Shown here: in pieces, positions 1-7,874 of the stretch
How the letters are laid out: the number at the start of each line of letters is the position of its first letter
Numbering within the stretch: the stretch's first letter is position 1
Notes under the pieces: generated by a model
Seen by the model: only the letters and a program-made list of their open reading frames with translations
Database searches by the model: none
Told to the model about the DNA's origin: nothing
Translations under genes and position numbers: made by a program
Assembly (NCBI RefSeq): GCF_041296385.1
Contig: NC_091017.1
Location: forward strand, 11,588,001 to 11,652,000
Source: Aphelocoma coerulescens
Taxonomy: Eukaryota; Chordata; Aves; Passeriformes; Corvidae
DNA length: 64,000 nucleotides
Direction of reading: 5' to 3'

Positions 1-259
1 CCTAGTCTACCCACCTTTGACTGGCCTATCCATCCGATCATCACCTTTTCTGCACCACCCCTCCATGCTCTTGTCTTGCCTTGGCCTGCCTACCCTTCCC
101 TTGCCTTGCACTGCCTTGCATAACCCTTGCCCTTCTTGACATTTGTGCCCCTTTCCAACATGGCCTTGCTTTCCTTTGCCTACCCCTCCCAATCCCTGCT
201 TTGCCTACAGATTCCTGGCCTTCTTTTGTCTACCACTCCTTTGCCTTTTGTGGGAACCA
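1..259 (+). repeat. CCTTG pentamer block, left part (copy 1)
   Basis: Degenerate short tandem repeat built on CCTTG/GCCTT with interspersed CCTAC and CCCTT variants. The + strand is strongly C+T rich and poor in A and G. The block begins before the window; in complete copies it starts near 11060 of the preceding unit. It is interrupted by solo LTR 1 at 265. It reads open in several frames as Leu/Pro/Cys-rich peptides, which is a composition effect and not a gene. A splice-acceptor-like pyrimidine tract ending CCTACAG lies at about 200-209. Confidence 0.9.
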
Positions 260-264
260 ACAGC

Positions 265-563
265 TGGTCTGAAGGCCTCACAGACATTTCCGTTGATACA
301 ATCATTTTGTACCCGTGAGAATTGCAGAAGCAAGAAGATAAACAACAGAAAGAAGTTGTAACAGCTGCAAAAGGGACGATACTGGCTGATGTTTAGCAAA
401 GAATGTGTGTACACTATAGACAACCAGTAGTATTGTATTATAGCAAAATAATAGTCCATGCACATGTAGCTAAAAAAGTGCATAAGAGAAGATGCATAAA
501 TAATACAAGTGGTTTTTTGCCATTGCTCGGGGCAGAGAGTGTATGTGTGTCGTGACCGTCTCA
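265..563 (+). mobile_element. Solo LTR 1 (299 bp) inside the CCTTG block
   Basis: An AT-richer segment sharply interrupts the pentamer block, begins with TG, ends with CA, and is flanked by the direct repeat ACAGC (260-264 and 564-568), as expected for retroviral integration with a 5-bp target duplication. Towards the 3' end an ATAAATAA string (about 495-502), a T-run and a GCTCGGGGCAGAG stretch resemble a poly(A) signal followed by R/U5, which suggests + orientation. No internal retroviral genes remain, so it would be a recombined solo LTR. The terminal inverted repeats are weak and the family is not assigned. The element sits at the same site in all six copies. Confidence 0.62.
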
Positions 564-568
564 ACAGC

Positions 569-1017
569 AACAGCCTTGCACTGCCTTTCATAACCAGCCC
601 CTGCCTACTGCCTCCTTCCCTGGCCTTCCGTGTCTTGTCTTCCTCTCCTTTGATTTAACTTGCTTCTCCTATCTCTCCCTTGCTTGCCTTACTCCACTGA
701 CCTTTCTGTGTTCTTGCCTTGACTTGCCTAGCTGTTCCTTGCTTCACATTGCTTTGTGTAAGCATTCCCTGTTTTTATTTGCCTACCCCTTTCTTGCCTG
801 GCCTTTCCTTGCCTAGCCTTTCTTGTCTTTGCCTGCCCTCTGCATCACTGGACTTACCTTCCTATGCCCTGCCTTCCCTACAACTTCTGGGCCTTCTCTT
901 GCCTCGCACTCATTGGCCCTACTTTGCTGCCTGCTCACTGCTCTTGCTTTGCTTTCCCTAACTTTCCCTTGACTTGACTAGAATGGCCTAAACTTGCTTT
1001 GACTGCATTGCCTTGCC
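569..1017 (+). repeat. CCTTG pentamer block, right part (copy 1)
   Basis: Continuation of the pentamer block beyond LTR 1, with the same + strand pyrimidine bias. The phrase CCTTGCACTGCC found at about 101-113 recurs just after the insertion at about 573-585, consistent with one block split by the LTR. Copy 1 differs from all others here at 630, 883 and 985. The 883 change (CTACAG to CTACAA) removes a splice-acceptor-like AG. Confidence 0.9.
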
Positions 1018-1039
1018 TGCATGGAAGAAAAGGCAAGGC
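1010..1039. repeat. Hairpin at the pentamer strand switch
   Basis: GCCTTGCC at 1010-1017 and its exact reverse complement GGCAAGGC at 1032-1039 enclose a 14-base loop. Beyond the 8-bp perfect stem, TTGCTTTGACTGCATT on the left pairs imperfectly with AGGGCAAAGCAAGG on the right. Here the repeat changes from CCTTG on the + strand to CAAGG on the + strand. Present in all six copies: 12329-12358, 23647-23676, 34965-34994, 46283-46312, 57601-57630. Confidence 0.85.
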
Positions 1040-1170
1040 AGGGCAAAGCAAGGAAATCATAGGCAGGGCAGGGCAAGGGAGACATAGGCAAGAGAGACGT
1101 AGCCAAGGAAGGCAAAGCAAGGGTAGGCTAGGAAAAACCAGGCAATGGTACTGAAGGCAACGCAAGGCCA
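1032..1170 (-). repeat. Inverted pentamer block (CAAGG on + strand)
   Basis: About 140 bp of GGCAAGG/GGCAGGG/CAAAGCAAGG repeats. This is the same pentamer family as the block to its left but in reverse orientation, purine-rich on the + strand. It is much shorter than the forward arm, so the palindrome is asymmetric. Confidence 0.88.
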
Positions 1171-1204
1171 AGTGACTCATAATGCCTTTCCTTGGAATGC
1201 AAAG

Positions 1205-1412
1205 GTCTGAAATCCCAGTGTTGGTGGAGCAGATGATAAGGTCCCATGGGGAAGTAAACTCAACTGAGACATTTCTCTCCTGGCACCTCTTGTGTAGGAG
1301 CAATTCTTAGATATATTCAATATTGGCGGTAGCACGCCAGTTCCTCAGAGAGGATGACAATGCTTTTCCATGGGAAGGAAAGCACCTAGCCCCAGTGTTT
1401 CAGGTGCACATA
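1205..1412 (+). repeat. Module E, forward arm
   Basis: Matches the reverse complement of 10839-11050 at the unit's other end. For example, TTTCAGGTGCA at about 1398-1408 answers TGCACCTGAAA at 10839-10849, and TTCCATGGGAAGGAAAGCAC answers the TTTTCCTTCCCAGGGAAAAG stretch. In the array, the arm at 10839-11050 therefore faces the arm at about 12523-12730, with the CCTTG block and LTR 1 between them. The copies are diverged, so the event is old. Confidence 0.7.
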
Positions 1413-1760
1413 AGAAGCTGCCTAGTGGAGGTAAAGGGCAGCAGCAACTTTCTGTCCTGGCATATTTGGTGTAGAAGCACTGCCTTGATTTGTACAAGTA
1501 TGGAGTTGCTACGCCCTATTTTCAAGGCAGTCTCCTGAAAAAGTCAATTTTGGCATGTCGTTTCCACTTCTGAAAGGTGGTCTTCTGAACTCTTGGCAGT
1601 AAGCCAAGACAAGCAGCTATGCTCATCCTTGGTGTGCAGCTGATTTAGACACCAGGGCAGGTAATGTCCAGTAACAGTGTTCTGGCACATTGGATGGGAG
1701 CAGTTCCTGGATGTTTTCTATTTTGGAGGAGGAGATCCCAGTTCTTCTGAGATGGGCTCA
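1258..1760 (+). repeat. Short diverged direct repeats of module E
   Basis: A phrase of the form CTGGCAY...GGAGCAnTTCnTnGAT...TATTTTGG occurs three times, with CTGGCAC/T at 1280, 1457 and 1682. A fourth weaker version is near 3770-3815. Spacings are 177 and 225 bp. The copies are strongly degraded relative to one another. Confidence 0.65.
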
Positions 1761-1819
1761 TAGTTTCTCTCTTTGGCAAAGAAAGCAGTTTTGGATCTGC
1801 ATGTAGGGTGTTCTCAGCG

Positions 1820-2115
1820 AATTAATGGCTTTTCCTCATGGGCAGTTCTGTGGGCTATAGCTGTTGAACTGTTAGAGAAGGAATGAAAAAGCCAAGCTGT
1901 TGAACAAATTTGCATCCTGCTGACTTTAGCAGCCCCTGATAAAATTCTGTTTGCATCCTGACTCTGTGAGACTGAAGGATTATGATGGTACTTAAAGCTG
2001 AGGAGGAAAGTGCACATAGAAGAGCATGTGAATTTAATGGCTCTTCCTAGTAGGCAGTTCTCTGGGCTAGAGCTGTTGAACTGTTAGAGAGGGAATGCAA
2101 GAGCCAAGCTTCTGA
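1820..2115 (+). repeat. Diverged tandem pair, 212-bp offset
   Basis: The segment around 1820-1905 recurs at about 2030-2115: both hold a TTAATGGCT phrase, GGCAGTTCT, then CTGTTGAACTGTTAGAGA at 1861 and 2073, then GGAATG and AGCCAAGCT. A weaker third trace (GGGAATGCAAAAAGCCAAG) lies near 4129-4147. No coding signal. Confidence 0.75.
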
Positions 2116-2330
2116 GCTCTTTTCCCTGCTACCTTTAAAGTATGAGCATTCCCTGGTGCTCTCCTATTTGGATAATAAGTTAGAGTGGGTTTCACATTCA
2201 CTTTGAAGAATAGAAACAGCGCCATGTGAACCTGTGCCATCAGCTTTCCTTTCCAACTAAATGTTCCTACTTGCAATCTTGCAATTCTTACTTGCAATCA
2301 TGCAGAGCACCGTGCTTGAGGCTGGTGCAT

Positions 2331-2821
2331 TGAAGAAAATTAAATTAGGGCTGTATCAGTACAAAGGAGAGATTGCCATTTGCAAAACCTCGTTTCGCTT
2401 AAGTTAGTAATATTGTAAGTGTTAATTGAGTGGTCATTGGTTGCCTATCACCATCCTGATGCACTAATTTCATCAAGTGTAAATATTGGTCACAAAAGGT
2501 GCCCATTCAGCAACCTGTTGCTGTCTCCACATGGAAGTGTCTTCCGGACGAAATCAAAAGACATTCGAAGAGCCAGGATCCGCAAAGGAACAAACTATTG
2601 CCACATGAATGGTGCTGGGCGCCATGAGGAGCAGTTAACTTTAACCTGCGCGCTGTCAGCACTCAGAAGAACAACCCCAGCATGGCAGGGGGGACTTGCA
2701 AAAGAAGGAAAGGCCCCTCACCTAGCTATAAACCACCCAAAGTGCAGAGCCAAGTTGAAAACACCACTGCTCTCAAATCAACCGTGTCAGGACAAAAAGA
2801 TTTCACTGATCTCCCCCTTCC
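2331..2821. other. Unassigned unit sequence
   Basis: I recognise no RNA gene, repeat module or domain here. A 220-codon open frame crosses it (2419-3081), but it opens with GTG, its first ATG comes some 60 codons in, and it runs on into a module that elsewhere in the unit is not open in the corresponding frame. Confidence 0.6.
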
Positions 2822-3240
2822 AGGTACAAACTCTTATTTGCACCACACTCAGAGGGCAATGTGAGCTCCCCAGCGCTGTCTTTCACTCTCGCAGAGTCCA
2901 GATACTAACTTGTGAACATCCTACACAAACATTAGCTCATGAAAGTGCCAGCTTGAGCAAGAACAGCAGACCCTCCCATTGCACCCCCTTGTCATCCAGA
3001 GTGCGGCGGTTTGTTGAAAATCATGGACTCGGAAAGACCAATGCAGCAACTGCTTTTCTCTCTCCTACTGCCTTTCCCTGAGCGAGAGGTAGATGGATGA
3101 TGTGGACTTAGTGGAACAGAAAGAGTATGACTGTACTTATAAGGGAGGAAAACCCCCCACAGCATACTGTGCTGTGTGCAGTACACGCTCTGAAAAGAGA
3201 CAAAGCTGAATGCTGCCAGCGGGCTTCGGTTCTCAGACTG
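2822..3240 (+). repeat. Old, diverged copy of module B
   Basis: Aligns in order with 10081-10530. ACAAACTCTTATTTGCACC answers CAAACCTGTATTTGCACC. Then GAGCGAGAG, GAATGACTGTAC versus GAGTATGACTGTAC, and GTGCAGT..CACGCT..GAAAAG follow in the same order. It shows that the AT-richer half of the unit was built from the same family as the GC-rich half, in an earlier round. The 137-codon ATG frame 3127-3540 overlaps it and is not considered a gene. Confidence 0.65.
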
Positions 3241-4289
3241 CTTGCATGGGCAGAGCTGCGGGCTCTTTTAAGGATGGAAACTGGCATCTGTGAGTGTAAA
3301 GAATGTGACTTTCCACACAGCTTAGAAGAAAGGTGCATAGCCCCAGTGAGAAGTGTGTACGTGAAAGACTGGCAGAAGAAGTCGCAGTCCAGCAAGGCTG
3401 GTATCTTTTTCTTTGTGCCAAATAGGCACCTTGGGAACATGAAAGTACTTGATGGTAGCCAAACTGACAGTGAAGGCACAGAACACCGTCGGGTGTGTGC
3501 AGTGTACAGACGCAATGTAAAAGCCCTGAGTACCATTTGACTGCAGTCATAGTGCAAGTTTGCAACTGTACCATGCAAGGCCAGTGAAAGCTTCCTGTGC
3601 GGCCACATTTTCGTATTGGAGCTCGCTAGCTGGAAGTGATTCGGTTTGTCTGCAGTATCCGCTCGACTGAATGTGATGTGTCACTGGAAAGAAAAGTACA
3701 GACCAGCAGTGCGTTTGATATGGTTCAGGGGCTGCAAAGGGAATGTACAGGCCACCTCTGGGATTTTGGTCTTTGTGCATTCCCATGGCAGCAGTTCCTG
3801 GATGTTTTTGTTCTACAGTTTAGGCTCAGTGAGAGAGAAAAAATGCGAGAGCACGCATAGCAGAGCCACAGGGAGAATTGTTGAGGTATGAGTTGCGTGC
3901 TGTTCAGATACTGCCGTACCAAAGGCCTACCTAAACACTGCTGCTGATCTAGCATGTCTTTCTGTAGCAAGACTTGTTGGTACTGCAAAACAGAAGATGC
4001 GTGAGGTCAAATGAATCTGGACAGAAAATTTCAGACGAGCAGCCTATGAGTGCATGATTGAAACAGTAAATTTAGGTGACAGAATAGATCGTGGCATCGA
4101 TTTGCGTAGTGTTAATATTCTCTGAAGGGAATGCAAAAAGCCAAGATGTGTTTTCCATTCTAGCTGTTCCTGACAAAAACTGAGGAATAAAACTTTCGTT
4201 CTAGATGGAATGTAACATTCAGTTCCCAGGATTTTGCACTCCAAAGTTCAACAAAAGAGTTTCCACAAGAATCTTGAGAAGAAGCACAA
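3241..4289. other. Unassigned unit sequence with degraded module traces
   Basis: Mostly unrecognised. It contains the weak module E trace near 3770-3815 and the weak third copy of the 212-bp-offset repeat near 4129-4147. Copy 2 differs from all others at the equivalents of 3741 and 3881. No ORF here is preferred over the others, and ORFs overlap on both strands. Confidence 0.55.
4186..4191 (+). other. AATAAA hexamer (possible poly(A) signal)
   Basis: Perfect AATAAA on the + strand, 100 bp before the GC-rich module region begins. It would matter only if the unit is transcribed in the + direction; nothing else in the sequence proves use. Confidence 0.3.
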
Positions 4290-4596
4290 TCACTTCCACC
4301 TAGAGCTGGAAGAGGAAGAGGCAGCGGCACAAGCAAGTGCCCTTGAGCGTCCTCCTTCCGAATGCTAGAACGTCAATTCAGCAGGCAGGAGTGCAGCAGC
4401 CACCCTTCGTCTTGCAAGCCCATACGACGCGCACACCAGCCCGGTGCTCTGCGGCTTCGTCCTTCGCCTTTTCGAGCACGCCGTACCTTCATTCTCCCGG
4501 AGGCGAACAGCGGTCTGCTTCTCGCACGGAACGCTGTGTCGGCAGCCAAGCGCTCCAGTGCACTGCTTCTGCCCAAACACGCCTGGGCCCTGCACC
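4290..4596 (+). repeat. Module D, diverged outer copy
   Basis: Aligns directly with 6290-6540 and 7522-7772 of the inner repeats: GAGCTGGAAGAGGAAGAGGC, then AACGTCAATTCAGCAGGCAG, then CGGCTTCGTCCTTCGCC and CACGCCGTACCTTC in the same order. It contains an inverted core of the 30-bp motif described in the findings (4439-4469). CpG-rich. It marks the start of the GC-rich part of the unit. Confidence 0.75.
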
Positions 4597-4904
4597 TCTC
4601 CTTCCCAGCGCTACGTAGCAGCACAATCTGTCCCTCTTGCGATCCCAAGCTAAGCGGAAAGCTTCTCGGCTACGTCTCCCGCAGAGAGCTGTGCCAGGAC
4701 AATAAGCTTGCAAGCACTTTGCTCCTGACACTAGTGGCAACAGGGATTCGCACCACCTTCCAGGAGCAGTCCTCTTGCCTTTTACAAGGTGCAAAAGCGC
4801 CCCCTCTGTGGCGGTGCTGTCTGCCCGGTCTTTCTCGGCTCGAAGCACCACGAGGCACACAAGACTCTCTCGCAAGGACCGAAATTCCCGATAGGCGTCT
4901 CTGC
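4597..4904 (+). repeat. Module G, copy 1
   Basis: Directly similar to about 9941-10260: CAGCGCTACGTAGCAGCAC answers CAGCGCTAGGCAGCACCAC, and CGGAAAGCTTCTC answers CGGAAAGATTCTC. The GAGAGCTGTGCCAGGAC, CACCTTCCAG and GGTGCTGTCTGCC phrases then recur at about 5205-5410. Contains the CTCF-like string at 4797-4812 and the C/G variant at 4645. Confidence 0.7.
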
Positions 4905-5206
4905 GCTTTCTGCAATGCTGCACGCACAAGCCCGGTGCTCTGAGGCTTCGTTCTTCGCCTTTCGTTGTCTGGGCAGAAGAGAAGCCGAGCGAGGCCATTG
5001 TGCTTTGCCGCTTGTCAGTGTGCTGTGCACGGTTTTTCCGCAGCTCGAGCTAGCGGGAGACCCCTTCGGTTTCGCGGCGTCCACACTACCCATGGTAGCT
5101 CTCGCTCAGCGAAACTTGAAGGGGAGAAGCACTTGCTGGATGAGTCTTTCAGTGTGCAGGACTTTGAAAACACAGCAGCGCAATCGGGGCCACGAGAAGG
5201 ACCGCT
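4905..5206 (-). repeat. Inverted copy of the inner-repeat head
   Basis: Reverse complement of about 5490-5808. CGAGCTAGCGGGAGACCCCT answers the reverse complement of AGGGTGTCGCTGTAGCTCGAG, GGGGAGAAGCACTTGCTGGA answers TCCAGCAAGTGCTTCTCCCC, and CAATCGGGGCCACGAGAAGG answers the segment around CCTCATGTCCCGATTGG. With 5490-5808 it makes an imperfect palindrome of about 0.9 kb with arms of about 300 bp and a spacer of about 280 bp. Confidence 0.85.
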
Positions 5207-5410
5207 GAGAAGTCGCTCTCGCACAGAGAACCGTGCCAGGATGACGAGCTCGCCCAGCATTTGCCCCTGACACTTGGGGAACTCGTAGCTGCCAGTGCCT
5301 TCCAGGGGCAGTCTGCTTTCTGTCATAACCTGCATAGGGCCCGTCAGATGGTGGTGCTGTCTGCCTTCTCCTTCTCGGCCAGAGTGTACTCTGGTGCACA
5401 CTGCAGTCTG
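5207..5410 (+). repeat. Module G, copy 2 (palindrome spacer)
   Basis: Lies between the two arms of the 0.9-kb palindrome. The CTCTCGCACAGAGAACCGTG, CAGTGCCTTCCAGGGGCAG and CGTCAGATGGTGGTGCTGTC phrases align with module G at 4670-4840 and 10030-10200. The last part, GAGTGTACTCTGGTGCACAC, aligns with 6616-6635 in inner repeat 1. Copies 2 and 4 have T at the equivalent of 5289. Confidence 0.75.
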
Positions 5411-6642
5411 GCAAGGAGCAAAGATCTTCGGTAGACATCTCGCACAGGAGAAAGTTGCCAAGAAAGAACCACGTTCTTCATCAGCCCTCCTCATGTCCCG
5501 ATTGGGGTGCTGCCTTCAAAGCCTTGCACATTGAAAGACTTCTCCAGCAAGTGCTTCTCCCCTGGCGCACTTCGCTGAGTGAGAGCTGCATGGGCAGCGT
5601 GGACTCAGCGAAACCGAAAGGGTGTCGCTGTAGCTCGAGCTGAGCAAAGAAACCGTGCACGGTGCACCGTTGGTGGGTGCAGCATGCACGCGGAAAAGCA
5701 GCAAAGTTCACTGCCATCGCTGGCCTTCTCTTCAGTCCAGACCACTTAAGGCAAACAATTTAGCTGCAGAGCACTGGGCTTGCGTGTGCAGTGCACCAAA
5801 TTGCCCAAGACCAGCAAGGGCTCGTTCACAAGCAGAGTCGGCTGAGAGCATTCTTGCTTGCTCCAGAAAGGAAGCCGCAGCTATAGTGCTTCATCCCACA
5901 GCGTGGACATAGGCACTTTCCTAGTTGTTCAGCCTTGCAGAGTCCCTGCAACTAGAGCTCAGCCAGGAGCAGGCGTCAAAGCAGAAGGCTTTCCTAAAGC
6001 ACGCCTCTCCAACCAGCCTTCGGAAATCGCAAATGACACTGTGGCTCTGTGCCTTTCTTCTAAGACAGACGCCCACCTTGCTTTCACTCTCGCAGCTCCC
6101 TTGGCAGCCTCCAGCAGCTGCTTTCCTGGAGAACGGCCCGAGAAGTAGAAGCCAGGGCTGGGCTGCACCTTCGCCTTCCGCACGTAAGCGGCACCAGACT
6201 CACCGGTGCGCTCTGTTCTTCCCTCCTCCGCTGCATGCTACTACCATCGTGTTCTCGGAAAGACGGAGACTGAAGGGAAGCGCAAATGCTTCCACAGAGA
6301 GCTACAAGAGGAATAGGCAGCAGCAGCACAGGCAAGTGCCGTGGAACTTCCTCCTTCCCAAGGCTATAACGTCAATTCAGCAGGCAGGAGAGTGGCAGCC
6401 ACGCTCGTCTTGCAGCCCGTACAACGAGCACGCGAGCCCGGCGCTCCGCGGCTTCGTTCTTCGCCTTTTCAAGCACGCCGTACCTTCGTTCCCCCGGAGG
6501 CGGACGGTCTTCTGCTTCTCGCCCGGAACACTGTGCCCGGCAGTGCAGCGCTTTCTGCGGCAAGCTGCAAAGCGCCCGTCAGATGGCGATGCTGTCTGCC
6601 CGCTCCTCGGCTCGAGTGTACTCCGGCGCACGCTGCCGTCTC
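5411..6642 (+). repeat. Inner repeat 1 (1,232 bp), copy 1
   Basis: Tandem with 6643-7874 at exact spacing 1,232. I count about seven differing bases, near 5424, 5659, 6070, 6333, 6404, 6471 and 6475. The boundary is placed where similarity to the upstream sequence falls off. It contains module D and the tail of module G. At 6333 this copy has C (CAGGCAAG), where inner repeat 2 has T (CAGGTAAG). That C turns a TAA into CAA and fuses two open frames into a 316-codon one (5925-6875) that opens with TTG; I do not call a gene. Confidence 0.95.
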
Positions 6643-7874
6643 GCAAGGAGCAAAGAGCTTCGGTAGACATCTCGCACAGGAGAAAGTTGCCAAGAAAGAA
6701 CCACGTTCTTCATCAGCCCTCCTCATGTCCCGATTGGGGTGCTGCCTTCAAAGCCTTGCACATTGAAAGACTTCTCCAGCAAGTGCTTCTCCCCTGGCGC
6801 ACTTCGCTGAGTGAGAGCTGCATGGGCAGCGTGGACTCAGCGAAACCGAAAGGGTGTCGCTGTAGCTCGAGCTGAGCAAAGAAACCGTGCTCGGTGCACC
6901 GTTGGTGGGTGCAGCATGCACGCGGAAAAGCAGCAAAGTTCACTGCCATCGCTGGCCTTCTCTTCAGTCCAGACCACTTAAGGCAAACAATTTAGCTGCA
7001 GAGCACTGGGCTTGCGTGTGCAGTGCACCAAATTGCCCAAGACCAGCAAGGGCTCGTTCACAAGCAGAGTCGGCTGAGAGCATTCTTGCTTGCTCCAGAA
7101 AGGAAGCCGCAGCTATAGTGCTTCATCCCACAGCGTGGACATAGGCACTTTCCTAGTTGTTCAGCCTTGCAGAGTCCCTGCAACTAGAGCTCAGCCAGGA
7201 GCAGGCGTCAAAGCAGAAGGCTTTCCTAAAGCACGCCTCTCCAACCAGCCTTCGGAAATCGCAAATGACACTGTGGCTCTGTGCCTTTCTTCTAAGACAG
7301 ATGCCCACCTTGCTTTCACTCTCGCAGCTCCCTTGGCAGCCTCCAGCAGCTGCTTTCCTGGAGAACGGCCCGAGAAGTAGAAGCCAGGGCTGGGCTGCAC
7401 CTTCGCCTTCCGCACGTAAGCGGCACCAGACTCACCGGTGCGCTCTGTTCTTCCCTCCTCCGCTGCATGCTACTACCATCGTGTTCTCGGAAAGACGGAG
7501 ACTGAAGGGAAGCGCAAATGCTTCCACAGAGAGCTACAAGAGGAATAGGCAGCAGCAGCACAGGTAAGTGCCGTGGAACTTCCTCCTTCCCAAGGCTATA
7601 ACGTCAATTCAGCAGGCAGGAGAGTGGCAGCCACGGTCGTCTTGCAGCCCGTACAACGAGCACGCGAGCCCGGCGCTCCGCGGCTTCGTTCTTCGCCTTT
7701 TCGAGCATGCCGTACCTTCGTTCCCCCGGAGGCGGACGGTCTTCTGCTTCTCGCCCGGAACACTGTGCCCGGCAGTGCAGCGCTTTCTGCGGCAAGCTGC
7801 AAAGCGCCCGTCAGATGGCGATGCTGTCTGCCCGCTCCTCGGCTCGAGTGTACTCCGGCGCACGCTGCCGTCTC
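6643..7874 (+). repeat. Inner repeat 2 (1,232 bp), copy 1
   Basis: Second member of the inner pair. A perfect splice-donor consensus CAG|GTAAGT lies at 7561-7569. Private base compared with inner repeat 1: T at 6891 (A in inner repeat 1, and A here in copies 2 and 4). It is followed by the more diverged third member. Confidence 0.95.

Noticed and set aside
265..563. Retroviral genes next to the LTRs
   Set aside because: The sequence beside each LTR returns at once to satellite sequence after the 5-bp duplication; no gag, pol or env remnants were seen, so these are treated as solo LTRs.
719..961. A Leu/Pro/Cys-rich small secreted or membrane protein
   Set aside because: The composition follows directly from the CCTTG pentamer repeated in frame; neighbouring frames give similar peptides.
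2419..3081. A 220-codon open frame as a gene
   Set aside because: It opens with GTG, its first ATG is some 60 codons in, it shows no recognisable domain, and its second half lies in a decayed repeat module.
3127..3540. A 137-codon ATG frame as a gene (Cys-containing peptide)
   Set aside because: It overlaps a decayed copy of module B, frames on the opposite strand over the same stretch are as long (3108-3608), and no family is recognised.
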